Below, piece by piece: positions 1 through 7,641 of a stretch of DNA of 15,535 nt. The translations under genes and the position numbers were made by a program. Source of the DNA: Alkanindiges sp. (GTDB taxonomy: Bacteria > Pseudomonadota > Gammaproteobacteria > Pseudomonadales > Moraxellaceae); assembly GCA_030152125.1 (NCBI GenBank), contig JASLIR010000381.1:1-15535 (forward strand). The letters are read 5' to 3'. Position 1 is the first letter of the stretch; the number at the start of each line of letters is the position of its first letter. The notes beneath the pieces are model-generated. The model worked only from the letters and a program-made list of their open reading frames with translations. It ran no database searches and was not told the DNA's origin.

Positions 1-56
1 CCGGTATTCACCAGAGAGGTCACTTTTCCTACCGCTTCAATAATGCCTGTAAACAT
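1..56 (-). CDS. ribE: Riboflavin synthase alpha subunit, N-terminal fragment (cut by window edge)
   Basis: The minus strand from 56 reads MFTGIIEAVGKVTSLVNT before the window ends. MFTGIIE followed by a short V-x-S/T stretch is the hallmark N-terminus of riboflavin synthase, which dismutates two 6,7-dimethyl-8-ribityllumazine molecules to riboflavin in the cytoplasm. A strong ribosome binding site (GAGGAG on the minus strand, about 61-70) lies just upstream of the ATG. The gene follows the methyltransferase by 24 bases on the same strand and lies downstream of ribD, which fits a riboflavin operon. Only 18 codons are visible. The identification rests on this signature plus context, and the name could equally be written ribC, depending on convention. 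Confidence 0.9.
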   Translation of the reverse strand, partial: MFTGIIEAVGKVTSLVNT

Positions 57-80
57 GTGCGTTGCTCCTCGGGTTAAAAC

Positions 81-1373
81 TTACCATAAATCCAGCTGGG
101 TACTTGGGCCGGAGGTATCCACCCCACCCAGCTCGGCAAAATGATACAACTGCGCCAGCAACTGGTTAATGGTTTGCCTGGATTTGGTCTGTGTATCGGT
201 GATCACAATAAATTCCAGTGTACGCGCCCGGTCAGACTGGCGCTGCTTGCTGACCCGGTAACGCGGCACATCCTGCGACAGTAAAGTCACCCGGCCCCGC
301 GCCAGATTAACCGCCAGCAAATCCTTTAGCGGAATATTACCATCGGTACTGTAACTGGTCAGGATAAAGCGCGCATTCAGCGTCGTCACCAACTCAATAT
401 AAGCTTCGGTGGCATATTTTTCCGAGTTATAAGGGCTAGGTCGTTCCTTGCGCCACGCGCGGTCAATACCACTCTTATAGCCCGGGGTATCCGGCGTGGG
501 TAAATCCACTTGATCCCATAAGGTCAGCGCATTTAAAACGTGGTAGTTGCTGCTATAGGCATGCTGGTTATACGGGGGGTCAAGATAGACCACATCCACA
601 TTAAAACCGGCCATCTGGGTAGCCAGGTACTGGGCGTCCACACACCACATTTCCGCCGCCAGAAACTTGGGGTTGCCTATCGGGCAGAAACGGCTGGGCG
701 ACAGCCACAGCATGGAGTCAATACGCTCCAGCGCTGTCTGGGTTTTACCACCCCAGCCCTGATGGAAACTTTTAAACACACCGCTGGTATTACTGACAAA
801 GCTGGCCGAATACAGCAAGGGCGCCAGCAGCGCGCTCATTTCAATCGAGCTGATCATACCCTGTTGTTGCCAGCTTGAAATCTGGTTGCGCATGGCATCA
901 ATACGCATGCCATTACGGCGCTTAAAAAACAAACGGTCACGCGCCGGATCGTAATAATCATCATCACGCGGGCTTAAATTGCGCGATACCCAGCCATTCA
1001 CTTCCGGCAGGCTGTTTAAATGGTCAATGGCTTCCTGATAACCACCCAGTGCGGCAAAATCAGGCGCATCCACACAGGCCAGAATGGCATGGTTCAGGGC
1101 ATGGCTGTAGGGTTCCCAGTCATTGGCAATCACCTTATAGCCATTTTGCCGTGCCAGGCGTGATACCACACCACTGCCAGCAAACAGGTCTACAAATACG
1201 GGCGGCTTTTTACGGTTACGGCCCAGGGTACCCGTCTGCTCCAGGGCAGCCAGAATCAGATGCAGCAAACGGCGTTTGTTACCCAGATAAGGCACCAGCT
1301 GATGAAACAGATAATCATCCGTGGTACGGGCAGCATGTTTGCGTTTGTGGTAAACGGTGGATTCGCTATTCAT
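81..1373 (-). CDS. D12-class N6-adenine DNA methyltransferase, orphan
   Basis: This 430-residue protein carries the alpha-class (Dam-like) adenine methyltransferase signatures in the expected order. They are PYLGNK at residues 28-33 (N-terminal SAM-contacting motif of the MethyltransfD12 family), DLFAGSG at 62-68 (motif I, SAM binding), a long middle region for target recognition, and DPPY at 265-268 (motif IV, catalytic). It should transfer a methyl group from SAM to N6 of adenine in a short DNA site; the site cannot be read from the sequence. It is much longer than Dam (about 280 residues), mostly through the 170-residue insertion between motifs I and IV and a C-terminal extension. No restriction endonuclease lies in the visible neighbourhood. 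It starts 9 bases after the ribD stop and ends 24 bases before ribE, so it is probably co-transcribed with the riboflavin genes. An intact reading frame suggests a working enzyme. Confidence 0.85.
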   Translation of the reverse strand: MNSESTVYHKRKHAARTTDDYLFHQLVPYLGNKRRLLHLILAALEQTGTLGRNRKKPPVFVDLFAGSGVVSRLARQNGYKVIANDWEPYSHALNHAILACVDAPDFAALGGYQEAIDHLNSLPEVNGWVSRNLSPRDDDYYDPARDRLFFKRRNGMRIDAMRNQISSWQQQGMISSIEMSALLAPLLYSASFVSNTSGVFKSFHQGWGGKTQTALERIDSMLWLSPSRFCPIGNPKFLAAEMWCVDAQYLATQMAGFNVDVVYLDPPYNQHAYSSNYHVLNALTLWDQVDLPTPDTPGYKSGIDRAWRKERPSPYNSEKYATEAYIELVTTLNARFILTSYSTDGNIPLKDLLAVNLARGRVTLLSQDVPRYRVSKQRQSDRARTLEFIVITDTQTKSRQTINQLLAQLYHFAELGGVDTSGPSTQLDLW

Positions 1374-1382
1374 ATGGCCTGA

Positions 1383-2522
1383 TTATACCCCGGCAGCATG
1401 TACATCTGCATGCGGGGCAGATTGGGCTGGCTTTAAAATCACGCGAATATCCTGCCCAACCTGACGTAGTTCAGAAATCTGTAACCGGTATTGTTCCTGC
1501 ATGCGCGATAAAGCCAGATTAAACATGGGGCGCGCCTGACTACCCAGAATGGTCGGTGCCAGATACACAATCAATTCATCCACCAAGCCAGCCTCAAGGA
1601 ATGCTGCGGCCAGCGTTGGACCGGCTTCCACCAGCACATCATATATTTTCCTGTCGGCTTTTAACTGCTGCAGCAACTCTGCCAGCGGCAAGGTAGGCCA
1701 GTACGTCACACCTGCTATGGGCTGTGCAGCCAGGCCAACCACCAGCAACTGGTCTTTTTGCTGTAACAGGTTGCTGGCGCTGGCAGAAAAACGCCCTTGA
1801 CGGTCCAGTACCACGCGTAAGGGCTGCACTACTTTATCAACCGGAAAATGATTGGCCAGTTCACGCACATTTAAACTGGGGTTATCTGCCAGTACAGTAT
1901 TGATGCCGGTAATCACCGCTCCGCTTAAGGCACGCCAGTGCTGTACATCCAGCCGCGCCTCCGGCCCGGTAATCCATTTGGACTCCCCGGAAGCCATGGC
2001 AGTACGCCCATCCAGGCTGGCTGCCATTTTTAGGCGTACATAGGGACGGCCACCCGCCATTACCTGCAAAAAGCCCTTATTTAAATCCCTGGCCTGCTGC
2101 TCCAGCACGCCAACGGTGGTGCTAATGCTCGCCGCTTCCAGTATGGCCTTGCCTTTACCGGAAACCAGCGGATTAGGGTCCAGACTGGCCATTACTACCC
2201 GGCTCACCCCGGCTTTTACCAGGCCTTCGGCACACGGTGGCGTGCGGCCATAATGCGCACAGGGCTCCAGCGTCACATAGGCCGTAGCCTGTGCTGCCTG
2301 CACACCAGCCTGCCTTAATGCAAATACTTCGGCATGCGGTTCACCGGCTTTGGGGTGAAAACCCTCACCGATGATCTGGCCATCCTTCACAATGACACAA
2401 CCCACCGCCGGATTAGGCCGGGTGCTATACACACCCTGCTGTGCCAGTTGAATGGCACGCTGCATAAAAACGCTGTCTATTTCCAGCTGAAGTGCCGCTG
2501 GCTGGTGGAGGGGCTGACTCAT
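1383..2522 (-). CDS. ribD: Bifunctional riboflavin biosynthesis deaminase/reductase RibD
   Basis: This 379-residue protein has the two domains of RibD. The N-terminal cytidine-deaminase-like domain (about 15-150) shows TRPNPAVG at 34-41, HAE at 63-65 and [11 protein letters not shown] at 87-97, giving the zinc ligands H63, C88 and C97 and the catalytic E65. The C-terminal reductase domain (about 158-365) starts [17 protein letters not shown] and has ESKWITG. The enzyme deaminates the pyrimidine formed by GTP cyclohydrolase II and then reduces its ribose side chain with NADPH. The length matches the family. Its ATG overlaps the nrdR stop in an ATGA arrangement (2519-2522), indicating translational coupling. 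The adenine methyltransferase follows 9 bases downstream. Confidence 0.97.
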   Translation of the reverse strand: MSQPLHQPAALQLEIDSVFMQRAIQLAQQGVYSTRPNPAVGCVIVKDGQIIGEGFHPKAGEPHAEVFALRQAGVQAAQATAYVTLEPCAHYGRTPPCAEGLVKAGVSRVVMASLDPNPLVSGKGKAILEAASISTTVGVLEQQARDLNKGFLQVMAGGRPYVRLKMAASLDGRTAMASGESKWITGPEARLDVQHWRALSGAVITGINTVLADNPSLNVRELANHFPVDKVVQPLRVVLDRQGRFSASASNLLQQKDQLLVVGLAAQPIAGVTYWPTLPLAELLQQLKADRKIYDVLVEAGPTLAAAFLEAGLVDELIVYLAPTILGSQARPMFNLALSRMQEQYRLQISELRQVGQDIRVILKPAQSAPHADVHAAGV

Positions 2523-3010
2523 GTTGGCTGACCACCCTGCACGTCTGCGCTATTCGCCTGTGCATCATTCATCTGTTCAATTTCACGGCGGAAGGCATCC
2601 ACATCCTGAAAATCACGGTATACCGAGGCAAAACGCACATAGGCCACGTGATCCAGCTTGTACAGGGACTGCATGACTATTTCACCAATCACCCGCGAGC
2701 TGACTTCGCGTTCACCCAGCCGGCGCACTTTCTGGCCAATTTCAGACAGGGTGGTTTCAATCTGTTCCATGTTAACAGGGCGCTTTTGCAAGGCCAGCAT
2801 CAGCGAGTTACGCAGCTTTTCTTCATCAAAGGGCTGGTTGCGCCCATTAGACTTGATCACCCGTGGCATCACCACATCATAGGATTCAAACGTGGTAAAG
2901 CGCTCTGCACAGGCCACGCACTCACGACGACGACGAATCTGTCGGCCTTCAGCCGCCAGTCGCGAATCGATCACTTTACTATCTGGTGCGTTGCAAAACG
3001 GACAATGCAT
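2519..3010 (-). CDS. nrdR: Transcriptional repressor NrdR
   Basis: This 163-residue protein begins MHCPFC and has a four-cysteine zinc ribbon (C3, C6, C31, C34) with the run of arginines at 26-29 usual for NrdR. An ATP-cone domain follows (about 48-138). NrdR senses ATP/dATP and represses ribonucleotide reductase genes by binding NrdR boxes. No ribonucleotide reductase gene is present here, and I see no NrdR box in the 100 bases upstream. It heads the apparent operon with ribD, an arrangement common in gammaproteobacteria. The ATG at 3010 lacks a clear Shine-Dalgarno sequence, but the family-typical N-terminus fixes the start. Confidence 0.97.
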   Translation of the reverse strand: MHCPFCNAPDSKVIDSRLAAEGRQIRRRRECVACAERFTTFESYDVVMPRVIKSNGRNQPFDEEKLRNSLMLALQKRPVNMEQIETTLSEIGQKVRRLGEREVSSRVIGEIVMQSLYKLDHVAYVRFASVYRDFQDVDAFRREIEQMNDAQANSADVQGGQPT

Positions 3011-3042
3011 GGTTGCGCGTAGCCATTTAAAACAGGGGGCTT

Positions 3043-3071
3043 AGTGTAGCAAAAAACGCTGCCGTGCATAA
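3043..3071 (-). promoter_or_regulatory. Candidate promoter of the nrdR-ribD operon
   Basis: On the minus strand a -10-like TACACT (3043-3048) lies 17 bases from a weak -35-like TTATGC (3066-3071), about 30 bases upstream of the nrdR start. The -35 falls inside the dyad at 3061-3078, so a regulator binding there would block the promoter. The match to consensus is modest. Confidence 0.35.
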
Positions 3072-3107
3072 GTACGGCAAGCGTATCTACGCTAGCGCTT
3101 TTAAAGC
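3061..3107. repeat. Three consecutive short palindromes upstream of nrdR
   Basis: Three dyads lie end to end: GCCGT-8 nt-ACGGC (3061-3078), AGCGTA-TC-TACGCT (3080-3093) and GCTTT-T-AAAGC (3097-3107). They are directly followed by the TerC-gene terminator palindrome (3109-3132). They could be operators for the nrdR operon, an extended hairpin cluster in the 3' end of the TerC mRNA, or both. None matches the NrdR-box consensus as I know it. Confidence 0.5.
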
Positions 3108-3132
3108 AAAACGCCCGATTAATCGGGCGTTT
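3101..3132 (-). terminator. Intrinsic terminator overlapping the TerC-gene stop codon
   Basis: Positions 3109-3132 form a perfect 24-base palindrome with stem AAACGCCCGATT. On the minus strand it is followed by TTTTGCTTT, a U-rich tail, as expected for a rho-independent terminator. The TAA of the TerC-family gene (3119-3121) lies at its centre, so the last codons are part of the stem. The U-tract partly overlaps the palindromes upstream of nrdR. Confidence 0.7.
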
Positions 3133-4699
3133 CAACATGCGGTGCCTGCTGCAGGCTGATTTTGACCTTATCGATCTTATGCCCATCCAGCGACAATACT
3201 TCAAACTGATAGCCATCACTGCGCAGCTTTTGTCCCACAGCCGGTAAATGCCCCAGGTTCAACAGCAAGTAACCCGATAGGGTGGAATACTGATCTGCCT
3301 CATCCACCAGATCCTTGTCAATCAACAGGGAAATACGGCGGATATCGCTGGCGCCTTCCACCAGCCACGAGCCATCTTCCAGTTGCACCTCGCTGTCTTC
3401 ATCCTGCTCTTCATCCGGGAACTCACCTGCAATCGCCTCCAGAATATCAATCGGCGTGGCAATCCCTTCAATCGAACCATACTCATTCAGGATCACCGCC
3501 AGCTGTAATGGTGCCTGGCGCAACTGCTCCATCAGGCTAAGCACCTTGATATTCTCATGCACAATCAGCGGCTGACGTAAGGAATCCTCAAAACACAGGG
3601 TGCCTTTCTCAAAATAATTGCTTAATACATTGTGGGTTAATGCCATGCCTTCCAGATTATCCAGCGTGCCGCGTGCCAGTAGCAAGCGCGAATGCGTCAT
3701 GCCAATAATCTGCTCGCGAATCGTCGCTTCGTCTTCATCCAGGTCAATCCACTCGATATCCGGGCGCGGGGTCATAATCGACTTCACCGGACGTTCGGCC
3801 AGTGTCAGCACACCATGAATCATGCCTTTTTCTTCAGGGGAGAATACCTCATTGGCCAGTGATTCCTTGGCCAGCGCACCCGCTTCGCCCAGCTCTACCG
3901 GTTCTGCCGCTGCCCTTTTGCCACCCAGCAGGCGCAACACTGCATCGGCAGTACGTTCACGCAGGTCACTGGAGGTAATAATACGTTCGCGGTTACGGCG
4001 CGCGGCCTGGTTAAAGGCCTCCACCAGTACCGAGAAGCCAATGGCGGCATACAGGTAGCCTTTTGGAATATGGAAACCAAAGCCTTCAATAATCAGCGAA
4101 AAGCCAATCATCATCAGAAAACCCAGACACAGCACCACAACGGTAGGGTGTTTGGAAACAAAACTCATCAGTGGTCGGGAAGCCAGCATCATCACGCCAA
4201 CCGCAATAATCACCGCAATCATCATCACCGACAAATGCTTGACCATGCCTACCGCAGTAATCACGCTATCCAGCGAGAATACGGCATCCAGTACCACAAT
4301 TTGTGCAATTACTACCCAGAAAGCCGCATGCACCGGATTGTTACCCTTGGGTGCCTGATGTCCTTCCAGCCGCTCATGTAACTCCATGGTGCCTTTAAAC
4401 AGCAGGAAAATACCCCCAAAAATCAGGATCAGGTCGCGTCCGGAAAAGGGATAATCAAATACGTTAAACAGGGGCTGGGTGAGCGTGACAATCCAGGCCA
4501 CCGAAGCCAGTAGCCCCAGCCGCATCACCAATGCCAGCGTCAAACCGATCAGGCGTGCTTTGTTACGTTGTTCCGGGGGTAGTTTATCAGCCAGAATGGC
4601 AATAAAAACAAGGTTGTCGATACCCAGTACAATTTCCAGCACCACCAGCGTGGCAAGACCTGCCCATGCTGCCGGATCAGACATCCATTCAAAAATCAT
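3119..4699 (-). CDS. TerC-family membrane protein with CBS pair and CorC/HlyC domain (YoaE/YegH type)
   Basis: This 526-residue inner-membrane protein has three parts. Residues about 1-235 form a multi-spanning TerC domain with the family's acidic membrane motifs EIVLGIDN (22-29) and [10 protein letters not shown] (137-146), whose aspartates are typical metal-contacting residues. Residues about 300-425 are a CBS-domain pair ([13 protein letters not shown] near the start). The C-terminal 90 residues are a CorC/HlyC transporter-associated domain. This matches E. coli YoaE and YegH in order and length. TerC relatives are linked to metal-ion export, notably manganese and calcium, and to metalation of exported proteins; the exact substrate here is unknown. 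The start is well supported by GGAGGT 6 bases before the ATG. No manganese (yybP-ykoY) riboswitch is apparent in the leader. A gene symbol is withheld because yoaE and yegH cannot be told apart here. Confidence 0.9.
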   Translation of the reverse strand: MIFEWMSDPAAWAGLATLVVLEIVLGIDNLVFIAILADKLPPEQRNKARLIGLTLALVMRLGLLASVAWIVTLTQPLFNVFDYPFSGRDLILIFGGIFLLFKGTMELHERLEGHQAPKGNNPVHAAFWVVIAQIVVLDAVFSLDSVITAVGMVKHLSVMMIAVIIAVGVMMLASRPLMSFVSKHPTVVVLCLGFLMMIGFSLIIEGFGFHIPKGYLYAAIGFSVLVEAFNQAARRNRERIITSSDLRERTADAVLRLLGGKRAAAEPVELGEAGALAKESLANEVFSPEEKGMIHGVLTLAERPVKSIMTPRPDIEWIDLDEDEATIREQIIGMTHSRLLLARGTLDNLEGMALTHNVLSNYFEKGTLCFEDSLRQPLIVHENIKVLSLMEQLRQAPLQLAVILNEYGSIEGIATPIDILEAIAGEFPDEEQDEDSEVQLEDGSWLVEGASDIRRISLLIDKDLVDEADQYSTLSGYLLLNLGHLPAVGQKLRSDGYQFEVLSLDGHKIDKVKISLQQAPHVETPD

Positions 4700-5102
4700 G
4701 CGGCGACCTCCAGTTTAATGGCCTGAAATACCACGCGGCACTGTTGTTGTTTTAATTGGAATTGCGGATTGTGTTTAAAATACGGCAAACACGGAAAAGA
4801 TGTCGACAGCAGCGTGTCTGAAAAATGAATATCAGCGAAGGTACAACAACCACTACCCATATATAGGAATTCTGACTAAAGATGACTGGAAGTATAAAGC
4901 AGGATTTGTTCCTGCATCATTAAGTTTTTGCCTACAATCCACGTTGAATTGTGTTACCAATCATGTTTATGCCCGTACATTAAGGCTTTTTTAAGTCTTT
5001 ATGCATAATTGACATGTACTGTACTGTCACTTTCATCAATTTCACTTCATTGCCTTTTAAACTATCCTTACACCTGTATATTCACTTTTACTGACATCAA
5101 CC
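4700..5102. other. Divergent intergenic region without a convincing gene
   Basis: About 400 A/T-rich bases separate the minus-strand TerC gene from the plus-strand oxidoreductase. An open frame of 64 codons (4800-4994) has no ribosome binding site and no recognisable product, so I do not call it. Small dyads are GTGTTT-10 nt-AAACAC (4771-4792), which may be part of the TerC-gene promoter region, and GCAGGA-5 nt-TCCTGC (4899-4915). A good -35-like TTGACA (5009-5014) lacks a good -10 at 16-18 bases. A weaker TTGCCT (5050-5055) with TGTATA (5075-5080) has a 19-base spacer. The promoter of the downstream gene is therefore unresolved. Confidence 0.5.
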
Positions 5103-6407
5103 ATGAAAAAATCTGTGGCGATTATTGGTAGCGGCATGGCGGGACTGGCCACTGCGCGATTATTGAAAGATGCCGGACATGATGTGACCGTTTTTGAGGC
5201 ACTGGCACAACGTGGCATGGATAGCCATACCGTATTTTTGCATGGCGGCATTGTGGATGTGCCATTAAGGGTGATGAGTCCGTTAATCTGGAAAAACACG
5301 CTGGCACTGGCCAAACATGTAGGAGTAGGTACCTTTAGTGTAGAAACCTTTGTTTCCTGTAACTGGCTAAACCGGCAAAATACCTTTACTGATAAAACCT
5401 GGTTTCGTACCACACGCCTGCCCCTGGCCAACATTCCCATGCTGGGTAGCTGGCGGCATATCAACCGCAATACCCTGACCGTTATCAGGGAATTTTTAAG
5501 GCTTGGCTTGCTGACCTACCGCCTGGGTGAAAAACAGAACCAGGACATTACGCTGGGCGAGTTTATGCAGCAGCATGACTTTTCGCCCCTGTTCTGGCGC
5601 GGGGTGATCCTGCCTATTCTGACCACTATTTGTACCTGTGATGAATCCTACCTGCTGGCCTGGCCCGCCTTGCGCCTGCTACAGATGCTGGATCAGATCA
5701 TGCATGGTGTGCCTTTGGTGCGCCTGCAAGGTGGCACTCCTGCACTGGTTCAAGGCTTGGCGCAAGACATATCTTTTATAAGTGGTAGCCCGGTAACCCG
5801 CTTGCAGCATGTGGATGAGGATAAGCAGACAAAAGTACTGGTTGCCAATGCCCGTGGCGAGCAACAACTGTTTGACTATGTGGTGGTGGCGACACCTACC
5901 AACCAATTGGGCTTTCTGGATGAACAGCAATTTGGCCGCGAACTGGCCCTGCTTAAGCAGTTCAAGTTTGACCGTGGCGAGTTATGGGTACATCGTGATA
6001 CCCGCTTTATGCCGGCAAAACGCCGCGAATGGACGGCATTAAACTACAGCATAAAACCGGACTTATCGGCCTCCATGTTTACAGTATGGGTGAATGCCGT
6101 GGAGCCCACGCTGCAACAGCAGCCCGCCATTTTCCAGACCTGGAACCCGCTGTTTGAACCACATGCAGATGAAGTGATTTCCCGCACTGCCTTGTGCCGT
6201 GCGGTGGTGGACCATGAGAGCCAGCGCGCATTGCAAACGCTGGAAACACTGCATCAGGAAGCCGGGCGACAGGTGTTTTTTGCCGGGTCGTGGGCCAGTA
6301 TGGGCATTCCCCTGCTGGAATCGGCCGTGCAGTCTGCCATGCGGGTGGCCGGGCATCTACAGGTGCCTATCAGTTTTGCCAGTGACGATAGCAGCGCTGA
6401 GATTTAG
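5103..6407 (+). CDS. FAD-dependent amine-oxidase-like oxidoreductase
   Basis: This 434-residue protein starts with a Rossmann fold for FAD: GSGMAG at 9-14 and an acidic E32 ending the second strand (VTVFEA). A second dinucleotide-fold strand, FDYVVVATP, lies at about 257-265. Near the C-terminus is the amine-oxidase type motif FFAGSW-ASMG (392-400), which closes on the flavin. It resembles flavin amine oxidoreductases such as those of COG2907, some of which act with methyltransferases in fatty-acid modification. The segment where that group usually has GGH and VDTGF-like residues reads MDSHTVFLHGGIVDVPL here, so membership is approximate. A SAM methyltransferase starts 27 bases downstream, suggesting a two-gene unit acting on one substrate. 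The ATG at 5103 has no clear Shine-Dalgarno sequence, but the Rossmann motif begins immediately after it. The substrate is unknown. Confidence 0.8.
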   Translation: MKKSVAIIGSGMAGLATARLLKDAGHDVTVFEALAQRGMDSHTVFLHGGIVDVPLRVMSPLIWKNTLALAKHVGVGTFSVETFVSCNWLNRQNTFTDKTWFRTTRLPLANIPMLGSWRHINRNTLTVIREFLRLGLLTYRLGEKQNQDITLGEFMQQHDFSPLFWRGVILPILTTICTCDESYLLAWPALRLLQMLDQIMHGVPLVRLQGGTPALVQGLAQDISFISGSPVTRLQHVDEDKQTKVLVANARGEQQLFDYVVVATPTNQLGFLDEQQFGRELALLKQFKFDRGELWVHRDTRFMPAKRREWTALNYSIKPDLSASMFTVWVNAVEPTLQQQPAIFQTWNPLFEPHADEVISRTALCRAVVDHESQRALQTLETLHQEAGRQVFFAGSWASMGIPLLESAVQSAMRVAGHLQVPISFASDDSSAEI

Positions 6408-6434
6408 GGCCGATATTGAGGATAAAAACGAAAC

Positions 6435-7277
6435 ATGCCTGCCAGCGCTGAACAGCAGTTTGCCATTGCCAGCCATTTACTGGGTCAGCCGCAACACGGT
6501 TTAGGCTGGTCAAACCTGGGCTACTGGCATAACACCAATGACTATGTAGTTGCCTGCAAGCAACTGGCTGAACGCATTGGCCTGGCAGCCCAGCTAAAAC
6601 CAGATGACCGTGTACTGGAACTGGCCTGCGGACAGGGTGCCAGCCTGCATTACTGGCACAGCCGCTTTCAGGTGCAGCAGCTGTATGCACTGGAGCTACA
6701 GCAGACACTGGTACAGTATATTAAGCACGTCAAACCAGCAGCCCTTCAACTCATAACACAAGGCCGTTTTGACCAGTTGCCCTTACCCGAACTACTGGAG
6801 CAACAAATACAGCAAAAGGGTTTTGATGCGCTACTGTGTGTGGATGCGGCGTATCACGCCAGCAGCCTGTATGATTTTGCCCGCGTGGCACAGCATTGCC
6901 TGCGCCCCGACGGACGTTTGGCGCTAAGCACATTAACGCTGGATGCACAGTGGCTACAGGCCAGCCGCTGGCAACAGCACATGTACCGGCAACTACTAAA
7001 CGCTGCAGATGTGCCCATGGCCTCGGTATGCACGCCAGAACAGATTCAGCAGCAGCTTGGTAGCCTCGGTTTTGTAAACATTCAGGTGCAGCATCTGGAT
7101 AGTGAAGTACTTGAGGGGTTTGCCAACTTTGTCAGCCAACGCTCGGCAAGCTTAAGCCTGAAAGAAAAACTACAGCCAGCCTGGCTAAAAATCGCCATGA
7201 CCGCACGCTTATGTGGCTTTTTAAAACAGCAGGGACTGGTGCATTACAGTGTGATTAGTGCCCAGCTAAAGAACTAA
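6435..7277 (+). CDS. Class I SAM-dependent methyltransferase
   Basis: This 280-residue protein has the Rossmann-like SAM-binding core. NLGYW at 27-31 is a pre-core element seen in sterol, tocopherol and related small-molecule methyltransferases. Motif I is VLELACGQG at 60-68, and acidic E87 after the second strand (LYALE) should bind the SAM ribose. The post-motif LRPDGRLALSTL begins near 155. It therefore probably methylates a small molecule or lipid rather than DNA or rRNA. It is shorter than cyclopropane fatty acid synthase (about 380 residues). GAGGA at 6418-6422 gives a plausible ribosome binding site. It lies 27 bases after the oxidoreductase gene, so the two are probably co-transcribed. 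The protein is glutamine-rich throughout. The substrate cannot be named. Confidence 0.82.
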   Translation: MPASAEQQFAIASHLLGQPQHGLGWSNLGYWHNTNDYVVACKQLAERIGLAAQLKPDDRVLELACGQGASLHYWHSRFQVQQLYALELQQTLVQYIKHVKPAALQLITQGRFDQLPLPELLEQQIQQKGFDALLCVDAAYHASSLYDFARVAQHCLRPDGRLALSTLTLDAQWLQASRWQQHMYRQLLNAADVPMASVCTPEQIQQQLGSLGFVNIQVQHLDSEVLEGFANFVSQRSASLSLKEKLQPAWLKIAMTARLCGFLKQQGLVHYSVISAQLKN

Positions 7278-7311
7278 TACTATAAACCAGCCAATTGCTC
7301 ATACAAAAATA

Positions 7312-7514
7312 AGGCTTTTTACGGTCTTGCGCTGCTTTAGTCACAGCTCAGGGCGAAGCCATGAGCATAAGGAATATATTCCGCAAGAAGCACGGCTTTG
7401 CTTGCAGCGTAAGCCTATCAAATTTTCGGATGCCGTAGCGATGTTGTGTAGCCATCTGAAAATTTTGCCTTTGATTTTATTAAAAATATATTGTCATACT
7501 TATAAAATCAAAGG
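7312..7514. repeat. Array of nested and tandem inverted repeats, noncoding
   Basis: Between two convergent genes, almost every base lies near a pairing arm. The first unit is nested. CTTGCGCTGC (7326-7335) pairs with GCAGCGTAAG (7404-7413), with flanking AGGCTT/AAGCCT. GCGAAGCC (7353-7360) pairs with GGCTTTGC (7394-7401). The perfect palindrome GGAATATATTCC (7371-7382) sits inside. The second unit pairs AAATTTTCGGATG (7420-7432) with CATCTGAAAATTT (7453-7465). The third has perfect 13-base arms, CCTTTGATTTTAT (7468-7480) and ATAAAATCAAAGG (7502-7514). An open frame crosses the region (7327-7590) but has no ribosome binding site or recognisable product. It may be a structured RNA, a degenerate miniature mobile element, or an extended 3' structure. 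The pairing is seen directly; its function is unknown. Confidence 0.6.
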
Positions 7515-7515
7515 C

Positions 7516-7581
7516 GCAAAAAAGGCCTTCGCAAGCGAAGACCTTTTTTGCTGTGATTTGGAGGGCAGCATGCCCTCCAAA
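7516..7581. repeat. Two-hairpin repeat element, copy A (first hairpin is a likely bidirectional terminator)
   Basis: Hairpin 1 has the arms GCAAAAAAGG and CCTTTTTTGC (7516-7525, 7542-7551), one C/A mismatch, then an inner stem CTTCG/CGAAG. The A-run on one side and T-run on the other make it a likely terminator on both strands, suited to the convergent methyltransferase (plus) and M48 protease (minus) genes. After 9 bases comes hairpin 2, TTTGGAGGGCA-GCA-TGCCCTCCAAA (7557-7581). The spacer holds TGATT (7554-7558). Copy B at 12073-12131 has the same layout, the same TGATT and the same GAGGGC/GCCCTC core. Confidence 0.7.
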
Positions 7582-7641
7582 CCTCTTTAAATAAAAGCAA
7601 TGAATATTTAATTTACGTTTGACGTTGGTGTCAGTTAACAA

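Noticed and set aside
2492..3022. Plus-strand open frame of 176 codons opposite nrdR
   Set aside because: It is the antisense shadow of nrdR, whose zinc ribbon and ATP-cone are unmistakable.
4700..4800. Possible manganese riboswitch in the leader of the TerC-family gene
   Set aside because: I found no conserved yybP-ykoY core or its paired elements. Only a small 6-base dyad is present.
4800..4994. Plus-strand open frame of 64 codons in the TerC gene to oxidoreductase gap
   Set aside because: No ribosome binding site, no recognisable features, and the composition is that of intergenic DNA.
5009..5037. TTGACA as a promoter for the oxidoreductase gene
   Set aside because: The -35 is perfect but no acceptable -10 lies 15-19 bases downstream, so it is not called as a promoter.
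7327..7590. Plus-strand open frame of 87 codons
   Set aside because: It lies wholly on the inverted-repeat array and two-hairpin element, has no ribosome binding site, and its product resembles nothing I know. The repeats explain the DNA better.
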